Notes: generated by a model not told the origin, from the sequence alone. Counted from the first letter of the stretch, positions 26,053 to 38,702 are shown. The stretch is 64,000 nt of DNA from Rotaria sp. Silwood1 (GCA_905250075.1 CAJNOP010000063.1:469752-533751), one strand, 5' to 3'. Translations and numbers: made by a program.

Positions 26053-27722
26053 AACTTTACTATTTACATGATTTTCGAAAAATATAAATATTTTTGAAAA
26101 TGAAAATAGAAATTTCTTTCATGTTCTACTGAAACCTTAAAAGTCTGATGTTTGTCCTAGAGGACATTATGATGTTTGGTTTTGATAATGTGACTAAATC
26201 TTACCTTCAAATATGAATAGAAATAGTCTAATGAACTATTGGCTGAAAAAAGAAATGCAATTAAACTGATTTCTAAACGAGATAAATTGTTAGATTAACT
26301 ATCATAATGTCTCTTAAGAGAGACATCTGGCTTTTAGGGGGTGAAACTTTGTACTTTCAATGAAAGTTGGACATTCTTGCTTAAGTACATAGACTGATAA
26401 AAGTCAAAATGGGCTTAGAACAAAACAAGAATGTTGTTTAAATATTAAACATTTATATCAAACATTTTCTTATGAATTATTATGTTTATCTATGATGAAA
26501 AGGTATGCGTATAGAGAACGAATAAATAGATGCATAAAAAAATGTTGGATATGATACATAAAAGATAAACATAAGAACCTAATTTTTTTTGCATTCTAAG
26601 GTTTCGTCAATTCAGTATTTGAGCAAAATTGTTTTTAATATAGTTGAATTGAACTTGTTAAGTTACCTAGAAAAGTATTTTTTTTCGAAATATTAAGGAG
26701 AAATGTTCCTAGTAAAATCTAACTTATTGAAATGAGCCAAAAGCATCAAATCTGAATTATACTCAAAAATAATTTTTGTTAAAATTCGATCTTGGAGAAA
26801 GCAAAGGTTAGAATATTCGAAAATAACAGTGAGGAAGTGTAAGGATCAAAGTATAAAAAAGTGATGAAATTCTTATGATCAAAACCTTAGAATACATGAT
26901 GATATTTTCATATGTTTTATTACAGAAAATGTCGTCTAATTATTTCAACAACAACATTCTTATGAGTAAATCGACAAGCTCTATTGAACAATGCGTAACA
27001 CAGTTTTCTTCAAATTTTGAATTGTCAGAACCCTACAAAAATGTATACGATATTAGACGAAATTTTTTAAGCTATCATTTAAATTGAGTTACGTCTGCCA
27101 CTGCAAATCTTTCAGACAATGACTTCTTAAAACGTCAAACACTTTTTCGAATATGATATTCGGAAAGAAAAATTATTCTTTATATAAAGATGATAAAGAA
27201 TTCACATGAAGTCTCTCATAAAACAAGAATTTCATTTCATATCATACTTGCTTATATTTAAGACACTTATTATGTAATATTGATATTTCGAAATCTTGAA
27301 AACTAGATTTGTTTAATAAAGAATACATTTATTTACACTATATTCTTAGAATAACAATCAAAAAAAAATCTTTTTATGGTTCATATAGAAAGCTCTTTTA
27401 CAATTTATGTGAATCTTTATATGCACTAGAAACAGAACATCCGTCTTTCATTATCAATTGAAAAAATGTGATTGCTTGTTATTTGTCGTATAAACTTAAT
27501 GTATTGATGGTCTTTCACAAATTCCAAACCGGATTGAACTTATAATTGTTATGATTTTTACATGTCTTCTATTTCGTAGCAAAAATTCTATCACGATATT
27601 CTTTCATGTCCGCGAACTATTCAGAAATGTCAAACAAAAATGTCCTCTATTCAAGGCACATGTACTTGAAGAGTTAAACAAAACATTTGGTCTATAATTC
27701 TATTATTCATGGGAATAGACTG

Positions 27723-27773
27723 GAATGTGGGTGTAAGTGAAGATAAGATCAACATCCACTTCCCACACTCAAC
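27723..27773. repeat. Inverted telomere-like cassette 2
   Basis: A G-rich arm GAATGTGGGTGTAAGTGA is followed after about 10 bases by a C-rich arm ATCCACTTCCCACACTC. Confidence 0.75.
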
Positions 27774-28390
27774 CGTAGACAGACTGTTCTTTCTAATTGG
27801 CTGTGTTTTAAGTTTTTTCTAAATCGGCACTGCCATGTTGATATAATGATTGAAACAGAAAATTGTTCATACTGAGCTTAGATGTTATTATGAGTATCAA
27901 TACCAGAACAAAATTAGTAAGTTGCAGGAATTATTTTCAAAAAATTGATTTTCAGAGGGGATCTTCTAATGTGTCGATAAGTTTGTCACGTTTTGAAGTC
28001 CTTGAATTTTGTGATGATTCAATTGATTTTAATTAATTTCTTCATAATATTCATCAACAAATTATATTTGAAGTTTGAAATTATTTTGCAATGCTTTCAA
28101 ATGTTTTTCGATCAACTTGCTTTTAAATCAAAACCATTTGAGCAAAAAAAAATTTGACAAATTGGTTTATTTTTTTAATACAATCAGCATACTTAGATCA
28201 TACCAAAAGTAGTTACGAAGCGATATCAATTGCTTATAGAATGCTTGAAGAAATCTTCTTGTTATATAGACTAATAGTAAAAACAATGCTCTACATTTCT
28301 AAACCATTTGATCATTGTTCATCTAATATAATAATAATACAATTTTCATTAGACTTTCTTAGCTATGATATGTAACAATGACATTAGTCC

Positions 28391-28454
28391 ATATTGGGGT
28401 GTGGGTGTGGATTTCGGTATTGTTGAAATCAATATCCACACCCACACCCTATAT
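28391..28454. repeat. Inverted telomere-like cassette 3 (best preserved)
   Basis: Arms 28391-28412 and 28432-28454 are nearly perfect complements over about 22 bases, with core GGGTGTGGGTGTGGAT and its complement. The loop is about 20 bases and contains a further short complement (ATTTC/GAAAT). Confidence 0.88.
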
Positions 28455-28885
28455 GACGTTGAACTTTGATACTTTCCAGGTAGTTATTGTTCGAATAAGG
28501 AAAAGATGAAAACGTCTAAAATATTCATCAGTAGTCCAAGAAGTCATCGAACACTTAAGTTTACCTTTTACATCTGTAGTTTCTTTAATTAAGATGAAAG
28601 TATTCTATTAAATATGGAAAATATATTTAATGATATGAATTTATCTTATAGAAATGTATATCATTCTTATTAATCAAGAACTTCGTTTTTTACTGTTCAT
28701 CATCATAGATGTTTAGTTTACAACTGATAGAAAATCTAAGCAAGAAAAAGAAGCATCATCAGGAGAGAATCTTCTCGATAGCACATTGAACTGTTTGGCA
28801 GATGTATCCAATCACGAATTGGATTCCTCATCTCACTTCAGCACTGTGCCAATAAACAAAGGGAAATGATCATTAGGAAGAGGCA

Positions 28886-28985
28886 NNNNNNNNNNNNNNN
28901 NNNNNNNNNNNNNNNNNNNNNNNNNNNNNNNNNNNNNNNNNNNNNNNNNNNNNNNNNNNNNNNNNNNNNNNNNNNNNNNNNNNNN
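28886..28985. other. Assembly gap of 100 N
   Basis: One hundred unknown bases, a conventional scaffold gap. True size and content are unknown. Confidence 0.99.
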
Positions 28986-29116
28986 GGAAAAAAAACAATT
29001 CAAAATATATAATCGTTGGGTCTCACAAGTAAAAAAAGCATTGTGACGGAATCACATTTCAAAAAAGTTGAAGTTTAGTAAAACATTATTTCTTCAGAAG
29101 GATAGGGATAGTTCAC

Positions 29117-29735
29117 AAGGCTTGCCAAATCTCCTGATTTTCTTAATTTTCTTCTAATGAAAAATCTCCTGATTTCAGGAGCTGATTTATACGATTTTCT
29201 CCTGATTTCTCTTGATTTTATTTTTTTAATTACTTGATGATTAGCAACACGTTGAATCAATGTAGGCTTCGAAGAGAAAAGAAGTTTTTCATTTTTTTAT
29301 GGATATAATAATAATGTTCAATAAGATAATGCATTTCTCTTCGTTTCCTTCTCTAACATGAAATCTTAATTAAACAAAATTATTTCTGGAACACTTATTT
29401 TCAATGTATTATTCATAGGTAGATGATATTACTTTTAATTATAGGATTTCTTAATTTGGATTTATCTTTATATATTTTGTATATCCGAATAGGTAGTGAC
29501 GACATGAATATAGTAGAATATAGAAATAAATATTGTGAAATGAGTAACTTTGCTTTATTTATTTTATTTACAAGAGATTTTTTCCCTTCAACGACACAGT
29601 AAATTCAGTCGATTTACAAACAGGGTGGGTGTGGACTAGCGAAAACTTGCATTTAATCAGATAAAACCCATCAAGAGACTCCTGATTTTCAAAGGAAAAA
29701 CCACTGATTTTTGAAATTATGATTTGGCATCCCTG
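29117..29735. mobile_element. hAT-type miniature element with 8-bp target duplication
   Basis: The element is flanked by perfect direct copies of TAGTTCAC (29109-29116 and 29736-29743), the 8-bp duplication typical of the hAT superfamily. Its terminal inverted repeats, AAGGCTTGCCAAATC and CAGGGATGCCAAATC (right end, complement), match at 12 of 15 positions. The inside holds several direct copies of CTCCTGATTT close to the ends, as subterminal repeats do, and a telomere-like G tract at 29621-29636. It is non-autonomous, with no transposase frame. Confidence 0.85.
29621..29636 (+). repeat. Single telomere-like G-rich tract
   Basis: CAGGGTGGGTGTGGAC, without a nearby C-rich partner, inside the hAT-type element. 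Confidence 0.6.
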
Positions 29736-30750
29736 TAGTTCACACTGAAGTTAACATACAATATCACCTAAATACTAAAACAATAAATAAAACTCTTTCA
29801 AACAGTCCTAATAACATAAAAGTACTACTTCGACCTGTGCAATCATGATGCAATCACGTTTTTTCATTTTGTATTTTCAATATCTCAACGGAACGATGTC
29901 AGATGAAGCTGAAATTTTGAGAATATATCTAAGTCGAGTTGCCCTACACACTCTAAAACTTTCATCAGATTTGAAGCTTTCTTGACAGTTTTATGATTGA
30001 AATATAGGCCCGTGATGGAAACATCAAAAATGGACTGCGAGTTTGAGTCTTATGTAAAGAACTGAAAAAGTTAGCTCAATTAAAACTGAAGAAAAAACAT
30101 TCTATAGAAAAGTTGTAGCTGAGATGACATGCTATGCATGCGAAAAAAGAAAAATTTAAAATATGTTAAGAAATGGATTTGGAGAAGGGAAAAGGCTTCG
30201 TGATGGATTCACGCTTTGAGAAATAGCCATGTTTTTTCAACGTCTATTTCTTCAGAAAGTTATCTATAACCCCTAAGAATGAACAAACTTGTATCATTCG
30301 GGAGAAATCAATAAAAACAAACCATCTTACATCATTCTTCTGATAACGTAAAAATTTTATTATAAAAGTATGAGGTACATACTAGATATCATCACTAAAG
30401 CGTCATCTGCAATTTCGGCAATGAAAAATCACTTAGAACTGTCATAAATCAATTGCAGAATTGAGCAGTGAGATTCCAAAACCTCTTTGCCTATCTAAGA
30501 ATATGTATAAAATACAATATAAGAGAAAAATACTGTTTCTATTTATCTGTAGAAAACGTACTTAGTCGATCCGATGGTGATTCCGTCACGCTCTTTGTAA
30601 CGAAACAAGAATGCTTGTTAAAAGCTAATTAGTTCTTTGGATAGAGCGAAAAAAAACTAGCATTAGAGCAGTTATTCATAGAATCAGAAATATCTTGTTT
30701 TCGGCTAAAAGTGAGTTACAGGGTATTTTCGTGACGGAATCACCATCATA

Positions 30751-32685
30751 AATGGACTACTTTTTAAATATAAATACCTCTCTTAAGGAATGGCAAAGCT
30801 TAGACCTCTTGTTATGCCTAAATAGCTTAATCAAGACAGTTTTAAAACATGTGATCGGTTCTGAAAAAAATGACATTTGTCTGTATGAAAAATTACAAAA
30901 TGTAAACTCATGATAAATATTTATTTTTATCGATGCAGAGTGTTACTTGTTTAACAGCATTTTTCCTCTGAAATATACAAAGCTACTTAAATAAAAACTA
31001 CACTTTGTAAGCTATCGACAATGCTCTACAAGATGGCTGTGTTTGTTTTGTTCAGCTTTTAGGCTCGACTTCGCCCACCAAGGTGGACCGTTACGTGGAC
31101 AGGTCGAATAATAAAAAACAGTGCATAATAGAGAGAAGACACGTCAGAGATGTCCACTGCGAAGGACATTTCTGAGATTAAAAATATCATATTTAGAAAA
31201 ATATTATATTTACATGTTAAACTTGATGAATAATTTATTTTTTGATGATTTTTCTTGTAACATAAAATATAAAGCATAATAGTTCGTTAAAATAATGCCG
31301 TAGGTGTATTGGTGCCCAAATACTCATTGTTTGTGATATTTCTAGTTTCATTATTAATCGTAAAATAAATTACATGCAATTTATTCTTTTACAATTAAGT
31401 AATTTAATTTGTCAGTGAGTATACAAGATTTTTCTTCATTTTTCTACATTATTAATGTCATATAAGTGATCATATTGTCTTCAAGTTCTAAAATACTGTA
31501 TCTGAAGTGTTTTATTAACAGTCATTTTGGATTTTAGTTGAAAGAAACGAAAACTACAATGTAGTATGATATTTCAATAGTTCAATGTTATCAGAGGTGA
31601 ACATAGTTAATCGAACATTTTTAACGAAGATACTTTGTTAACTCTTGTCAGTATGAATTAAAAATGTTTTTCCTGCATAAGCAAAAAAATGCTTTATTCT
31701 TCGATTTCGTCAATTCCGTCGTTTGATGTATCCTTCAACTGTATGAATACCGATTGAAGACGAATAATAAACTTCATATTTATGAGAGTATGCATGGATA
31801 TTCATTGTCGTATCAATGGTTAAAAATATTGCACTCATTCGCTTGTTTCTAACTAACATGTCGTTGTTAAATGGAAGACTACGTTTTTAATTGTTATTTT
31901 TTATTTATGATTGAAATACGAAAAAGTTACAAACAAAATGTCTCACTATAGTAGAACCAAAAGCAAATTATATGTAAAGTGTACTAGCTTAATACGAACA
32001 ATTTTATTTTGATTAGACAACATATAATCGATCTTATTAATTGGTAATAGAATTCAGATCATGTTCAATACTTTTAAAAATTAATTCTATAATAATTCAA
32101 ACCGAATCATTTATAACTGTGTTTATTTTGATGTAAAGTGTTATTTTATCTTTTCATTAAATAATAATAAACGACATTTTTTTTAGAATTATTTTATCAA
32201 CCACACTCATGGAAGGACATAATTATGGCAATGCTTATGAAATTTTTATGTTTTTGTAGAAAAATATTTGCATTATTTAGCTTTGCTTGATAAGAACAGG
32301 CAAAGTTACTCAAAAGAAAAAGAACAATAATTATTTGCATTGAAAAACTTCACAAGGCTGGGGTAATTCTTTCGAATTCTCGTGCATTACAACGAGTAGC
32401 TGTTTTAATGTTTCTTCTTTTTCAAAGCATATTCAAATGTTTTGTCGTTACGCGATGGTTACCAAAACACAAAATCATCCAATAGAAAAACAGAATAAGA
32501 TAAAAAAAAAGAAAGTTTCGACGTAAAAGTATACTTTTTCCAGTAGTGAATATTTGCCTATAAAATTCAATTATATGCAGCGACAAAAGTTTCATTCTTT
32601 TCGCTTAAAAAACAGCCACACATAAGTAAATATAATGACAAACCTTTGAAACTAAAATTTTCTACATGATATGTGTCTTTGAAGG
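30751..32685. other. Intergenic stretch upstream of the duplicated 5' modules
   Basis: No gene was recognised. The part from about 32000 belongs to the duplicated module 1: sequence around 32020 (TAATCGATCTTATTA) recurs at 33751 upstream of module 2, and text around 32195-32260 and 32530-32690 recurs at 35780-35850 and 36125-36300 upstream of module 3. Confidence 0.5.
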
Positions 32686-33401
32686 ATGAGCACTAGAAAT
32701 AAAGAAGTTCATTTTAATTCAGAGGATGGTAAGTCTACTTAAATTCATGAAACTGAAAGAATGTTCCATGAATTAATTTTAATCAATACAGAGTATAAAT
32801 CTTCCAAGACTAAACTTCTTTTGTATTTATTTATGTGAGATGAAAATCAAGAATTTAATGGAGATCTAGACTAAATAGTTCAATAGGGCTACTGACGAAT
32901 TTTTAAAGTATGACGCAAGAAACAACAAAAGAAAATCATGGGTGTTTTTTGATAAAACAAGTTTTGATGATTCACATAGAAGACTTTACAAAAATTTTAA
33001 CAAAGAAAATTAAATTTAATCGATAATTTTTATTCATGTTTTATTTTCGGTTATTCATAAAAAATTATTCCATATTACTAACCCCTTTGTTGGAAAATAT
33101 AGATGACTGTGCAAAGTAGAATTTAGTCATAGCATTGAATGGTTACTATCATTGATGATTGTTTTCATACTATGCATAGATTTTTTTTTTCTGTTTATTT
33201 CTGCAGTAAACGAGGTTGATAGGAACAAAATACTTGATCCACTATCTTCTGAAACATCTGAGGTCGACAACAGCGCAAAAAATAATGTATCGAACAACAC
33301 CGAAAAACTTACTGAAAACTCTGCTAATTCATCTTTATTATTTGATCCATCAGTTATCACACAACAATATCCTGTAACATCGTCAAATATTCGAATTCAA
33401 A
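32686..33401 (+). CDS. Alternative 5' exon module 1 of the unrecognised gene at 34.2-38.7 kb
   Basis: Exon 1 is 32686-32728 (43 bases, Met-Ser-Thr-Arg-Asn-Lys-Glu start) and exon 2 is 33207-33401 (195 bases). Both end in phase 1 before good donors (GTAAGT, GTATGT). The peptide is acidic and Ser/Asn-rich, likely disordered. The module matches module 2 in exon-1 length, donor phases, and sequence around both donors (AAAGTATGTYTT followed by TAATAATTTTATCA). Its free phase-1 end would join exon 3 at 36716 to give a 534-residue product. It may therefore be an alternative first-exon pair with its own promoter, or a truncated tandem gene copy. Confidence 0.6.
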
Positions 33402-33470
33402 GTATGTTTTAATCTTGTTTTTTAATAATTTTATCAGTTGTTTCTAAATTTATTTCATTTCTTACAAGAG

Positions 33471-33483
33471 AATGTGGGTGTGA
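33471..33483 (+). repeat. Single telomere-like G-rich tract
   Basis: AATGTGGGTGTGA after module 1 exon 2, with no close C-rich partner. Confidence 0.45.
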
Positions 33484-34216
33484 AATAATGGGACTGCGCG
33501 CGTAAACTTTTTTATAAATTCAAAAAAATATTCAATGTTATTTACCAATGTGATCAAGATTTTTTTTTGAAATCTCCCGATTGAATCGATGTTCGTCTTA
33601 TTATTTTTGAACAATAAGTGAAATCTGTATGCCCACTATTTATTAGTCAAATCTTACAGCGATCTGGACAAGTTCAGGATAAAGTATATTCAAAATGTGG
33701 TAGCGTAATGTTAAGAGTGTTATTTTAGAATAAATATAACTAATCGATCTTATTAGTAACAATAGACATCCTATGACTCAACACTGTTGATTTTTTTTTA
33801 TGAAATACTCATGTTTTCGAAGAAAGGCATCTAAGTTAAGCAGCTCTATGCGATAAAAGTAATCAAAGCTACCTGGAAAAAAAAGAATTGTCAGAATAGG
33901 GTAGTTTTTATTTTTAATTCTTTAAAGTCATAAAGCGAAGCATTTTCAATGTTGACTGTTCTTTACATTATGTTTTGATCTGTGTCGTCAATATTCTTAC
34001 CACACAGTAAAACAACGAAAAAAAAGAAAAGAACAAGATGAGAGGGTCGTTTCTGCATAAAACGTAGTTTTTTACAGTTGCAAAACTACCTTTGAATAAT
34101 GTAACATGTGTCGACAGCATGCTTCTTTTCCTCAATAGAAAACAATAACAGGTAAATATAAATAAATACGCAATTTCGAGTTATTATATTCTATATATGA
34201 AATATCTATTTTATAC

Positions 34217-37200
34217 ATGAGTAATGAAGAAAAGGACATCGTTTTCTATTCAGATAACGGTAAATCTACTAAAATTCCTCAGAGATTATATGGTTCGAGA
34301 AAAGGATTCTATTCTATTTATTCATTTAAAATGATAATCAAGCATTTATTTGAAACCAAAATTGAATTTTGCAATATGGTTATTGAAAAATCTTTAAGTA
34401 TAAGCCAATAGTATCTGTCCTTGATAGATGATAATCTGGTAATGCATTCGATACGTATTGAACATGTAGCAGATTTTTTTGACGCAAATTCGGTAACACA
34501 ATTCAATGGTCAGTATCAATGAAGATTATCTACATGTATATTTAAAGATTTGTCTGCCTTGATTTCTACAGAAAATTATGAAGATTGGGAAAAAATTATT
34601 GATCAGTTGCTCTCTCAATCACCTAATTTCGAAATTTTTGGAACAAATAATTCATTTAATAATATCGAACAACATAATGAAAAATCGATTGATTTTTCAA
34701 CGCATCCACTAGTAAGCAACGAACTAAATTCATCAATGGCAACAAATATTCAAGGTAAAAGTATGTCTTAGTTTTGATTTCTAATAATTTTATCAATTAA
34801 AAAAAGATTGTTCCTATTATTAGTCCTGCATATAACAATTAAAACATATATAAACAAATACGATTAATACCATTACTAAAGTGTTAAAATAAAGTTTCTA
34901 ACCATTATTTATATAAAAATAAATAAATCAAATCAATCCAATGAATTTAGTTGATAACAGTACTATTTGTTAAAAGATGAAGAAAACTTTAATAGTAATT
35001 GAAGATGAAAGTTAGTTTAATAAGCAATCAAATAGTATTATCTTAAAAAAACAACACTTTGTTTTTTGCATTTGGTTATGTGAAATGATAACGTAAATAT
35101 TGTGTGAGAGTACTCGATCTGTTTTCATTAGTTCTACTAATAATGAGAAAACAATCACTGGAATACTGCCGTAGTTAAAATAACTGTATCATATAGGAAA
35201 TTATGTAACGTTGTAATAAAATCATCGATATTGTACGTTCAAGCTTTTAGTTAAACTTCAAGTTCATATATATTTTCACTAATATAAAACTTAAGTTCGA
35301 CAAGTCACAGGAGTGTCGCTACAGTGGAAAGGATGGGAGGATACCCCCTTCACTTCTTGAAAAATTTTCGTTTTTCTATAGCAAAATTTAAGTTCTTTTT
35401 GTTTGTTTTGTTTACCACTTTTCAAAAAAAAACTGTTCTCCCTCAAAGTTCAGTCATTTTTAGAAAAATTTTTTTTTTAACGACTTCTACGTTATTGACC
35501 TCTCTCCAATTTTTCCGACCTCGCGACACACCTCACAAGTCATCATAAATAATATTAAACTGATGACCTATGAAATTTGAGTGAAGTTTTTCTGTGATTG
35601 AAAATTAGATTTTGATTGACTTCTTTTTTTATGTTTATAATTAAAATGAAAATAAATGACAAAAAAAAATATTCCAGCATAGAAAAGCCAATGGCTAACT
35701 ATATTTAAAATATGCTATCTTAATAATGATAATGTTATTTTGGTTTGACTATGTGAAATCAATTTTATATTCATTTCTCCTTGTTAAATTATTTGATCAA
35801 CAACATGCGTGTGATGAGTCCATTGTGATAATACTTATGAAATAGCTTTATTTTCCTTTGAAAAGCATAGAAGTGGTGTAAAATTTTTATTCGGTAAGAA
35901 TAGTAGAAGCTATTTGAAAGCCAAATAACAATCTTTTGTATGGAAAAAGTTGTCTGACCAGGGCGCTGCTTTTTTTTGTAGACTAACAAATAAAAGTAGT
36001 TTTACTGCTTTTTGTTCTTCACATTAGATTAAAAACGTTCTATTGTTGATATAATTATAAGATAACAAAACAAAACAAAAATTAAAAAAAAAGAACACGA
36101 TAAGAAACGATTTCATTCTGAAATTATACTTTTTCCAGTCACAGAATTTACCTTTAAAAGCGAACGAAATTTGTCAACAAAATTTTTATTTTTTTTTCGG
36201 CTCAGAACAAAAACATTCGAACATATATCATATATATATAAGCAGGGGGCTTCACATCATAATTTTATACATGTTACGTGTCTTTTACAGATGAGCATTT
36301 TAAACTAAAAAAAATGGCTCTATAGTTTGATGATGGTAAGTTATTGATAATTTATTAAAATTGTACCATTCAATATGAAATGTTGATAAGAGTGTTAAAA
36401 TATTACAAGACTTTATTAGTTTTCTATGAAGAATATGAGTCATTTAAGACAACTTTTTTTTTCAAAATTGATTCGTATAAAATCAAAACCGAAACCAAGA
36501 ACAAATTTTTCGATATGTCAATTAATAAATTTTAAAGCATAAATTGAAATATAAATATGACATTAGAGTAATAGTTAGGATTAGAATATTCACCTCACCT
36601 TATTCTACTTCGTACATTTACTTCCATATAAGCTCACAAAATTCTCTATCACTTATTAAAAGTCATTTTTTCATTTAATACATAAACTCATTTACGAATT
36701 TATGATCCATTTTAGTGACTACACTAGCTATTTCATCGTTAATATACTTGGTACATCCAGTCCAGAATGTATTTCGTATTTACAGTGAAAATGATTTCCT
36801 TCGTGAGCAAATCAAAGCAGGCATTCCGAAACTCAAGGACTGTTTAGACAATCCTCTATTATGTTTACGAGTAAGTTGATATCGTGATAATGATTGATGT
36901 CCGATTGTTTTGTAGTTGGCTCCAGAATTAATCAAAGCTCAACTTGAATGTACAATAGTATTCAAAGGTCCTGATGGAAATTTCTATATTGCTCCTTATG
37001 CATTCGTTCGTGAAAATGATACAGGTCTTGAAATCAAAAATTCTGCTATTTTTGATATGGCAAAAGATGCGATTAATGAAAACGATCTTTTTTTGTAAGA
37101 CAATTTACATCTAAGAATCTAAGAGCGTATATCCTTTTATTTCAGTTTGAAAATGGTTATTTGCAAATTAAAAAATATCATGTTCGAATGTGATAGTAGA

Positions 37201-38702
37201 GAAAAAAATAAAATATGTCAAATAAAACGATTTCCTTGCGGTATAATAAACATTTTGAAATTTCAAAATCAGTATGAAACACATGTAATTATCTATTACA
37301 TTTGTAGGTACTATCGTGAAAGTTGATCATGAACAATTGTCATCATGGGGGATAAATCAGCAGAGAAATAGTATGAATAGACATGCTAAGCATGTAACAC
37401 CTACGAAATTGGCCAAACATCTTAAAATATATACTGCATATCTTGTTTTTCGTCGAATTAACTGGGATCCTGATGAAAAACAATATGTACCGGAACAAGA
37501 AATCTTGTTCTGTTCGAATGCATTTACACCGCGTAAAACAATAAATCATTGTCATATATATGCTATTTTATATGACATATTCTTTTCAATTAAGTGGACG
37601 GTTCACATCGACCGGACCAATACGATTACAGTCCAAATGAAATACAAATTAAACAATCGACACTTTTACCAGCTTCATCGCGTCAAAATACTAATGAATA
37701 TGATCTTCAAGTATCATATAGTGTAAGTTATTCTTGTATATTTTTTGTTTTATCAAGAATATATTTGTTTTGAAAAGATTCAAGAAATGTATAAGTGTAC
37801 AGGATTGAAAAATAAATATTTCATAATTAAAATACTTACTGGCAATGAAAAAAAGTCAAATATTCATCCAAATTATAAGTTAATGGATGGTCAAGGACCG
37901 GTTGATTCATTATTTATTCCTGTAAATGAATATAATTCGACGTAAGTGTGTATTTCTAATGTATTTTCATATTTAGATAATCACAACAAAATTTTTTGCA
38001 TCAAATAAATAAATAGATTTTCAAGAACAAAAGAAAAGCTTATCAAAATAAAACAATCTACTAGTTTTTATTGTAGTCTCATTAGCTTTGTACATAATAT
38101 CTATAGGTCTTATTTTTTGTAGTTTAATGTTGAAAATTACTAAATGTACCGTTGAAGAATGGGAAACTGATTCTACATTAAATCCGACTGTACCAGTTTC
38201 ATCTGCTAATATTGCAAGTAGGTAATCTTTTATTTAAACATTTATGTTCATCTGTTCTTTAATTTTATCTAATTATATAGCAGTTTCTATGGCAACAGTC
38301 TATAATACAAGTATGAATAGTCTTCGTGTACAGTTACAACTATGTGATTACTCAAACAATGTTCGTGTTCCATATCCAAAATCAATTGCTGTATCTAATC
38401 AAATGATTGATGGCAAGTATTGTTGTTTAAATTACAGTATATTAATATGAACTTTATTTAAAGAATCGACTTCTTCTAAAGAGGTAGAGACTCTTTCGTC
38501 ACCGGAAAATGATCATTCAACAGATGACAGTTCAACAGATGAGTTTCTTGATGAATCATTAACAAATGTGAAACGTTCATATGTAAAAAAAGCTGGTGAA
38601 CGAACTGGGTGAGTTTTGATACTTTTTTGTTTACATCATTGAATATCATACCGAATTTTTTTCGATTGTAGTTCACCATTGCAGAAAATTCAAAAACATT
38701 AA
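34217..38702 (+). CDS. Unrecognised multi-exon gene (12 exons with module 2 as 5' end)
   Basis: Exons: 34217-34259, 34572-34760, 36716-36870, 36916-37094, 37146-37240, 37308-37532, 37595-37720, 37758-37941, 38123-38217, 38281-38412, 38464-38608, 38672-38702. They give 532 residues and all phases agree. Exon 3 begins so that the codon formed across the junction is ATG. The body (exons 3-9) is a globular mixed sequence with scattered Cys and no motif I recognise. Exons 10-12 encode an acidic Ser/Thr stretch and a Lys-rich tail (VKRSYVKK), a possible nuclear signal. There is no signal peptide or membrane segment. Oddities are a 37-base intron after exon 7 with a GTGTAAG donor, and a GC-AG intron (38413-38463). 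The function is unknown. Confidence 0.65.
35308..35534. mobile_element. Second hAT-type miniature element with 8-bp target duplication
   Basis: Flanked by perfect copies of ACAAGTCA (35300-35307 and 35535-35542). The ends read CAGGAGTGTCGC and, in complement, GAGGTGTGTCGC, matching at 10 of 12 positions. It is 227 bp and non-coding; the open frame across it is not a gene. It sits between 5' modules 2 and 3, inside the long intron of the unrecognised gene. Confidence 0.82.
36291..36335 (+). pseudogene. Degenerate 5' exon module 3
   Basis: The context matches modules 1 and 2: TACATGTTACGTGTCTTT before an ATGAGC start and GATG followed by a GTAAGT donor. The exon is two bases longer than its paralogues and reads TAA at codon 6, so it cannot encode the module peptide. 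The upstream 500 bases also resemble module 1. It could still act as a non-coding promoter exon. Confidence 0.55.

Larger units (their letters stand above)
26053..28885. other. Intergenic stretch up to the assembly gap
   Basis: No supported gene. A short frame at 26929-27087 beginning Met-Ser-Ser-Asn-Tyr has coding-like composition but no partners. Two telomere-like fold-back cassettes are present and listed separately. Confidence 0.45.
29043..30750. repeat. Repeat cluster marked by GTGACGGAATCAC words
   Basis: The near-palindrome GTGACGGAATCAC or close variants occurs at 29043, about 30203, 30578 and 30731. The last two form a perfect 18-bp inverted pair (30573-30590 and 30730-30747). Text such as TATTTCTTCAGAA recurs after the words at 29043 and 30203, so diverged copies of one element are likely. 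No coding capacity was seen. The miniature element at 29117-29735 is nested in the first copy. Confidence 0.5.

Noticed and set aside
35324..35548. Plus-strand 74-codon frame
   Set aside because: Lies almost wholly within the hAT-type miniature element and its target duplication.
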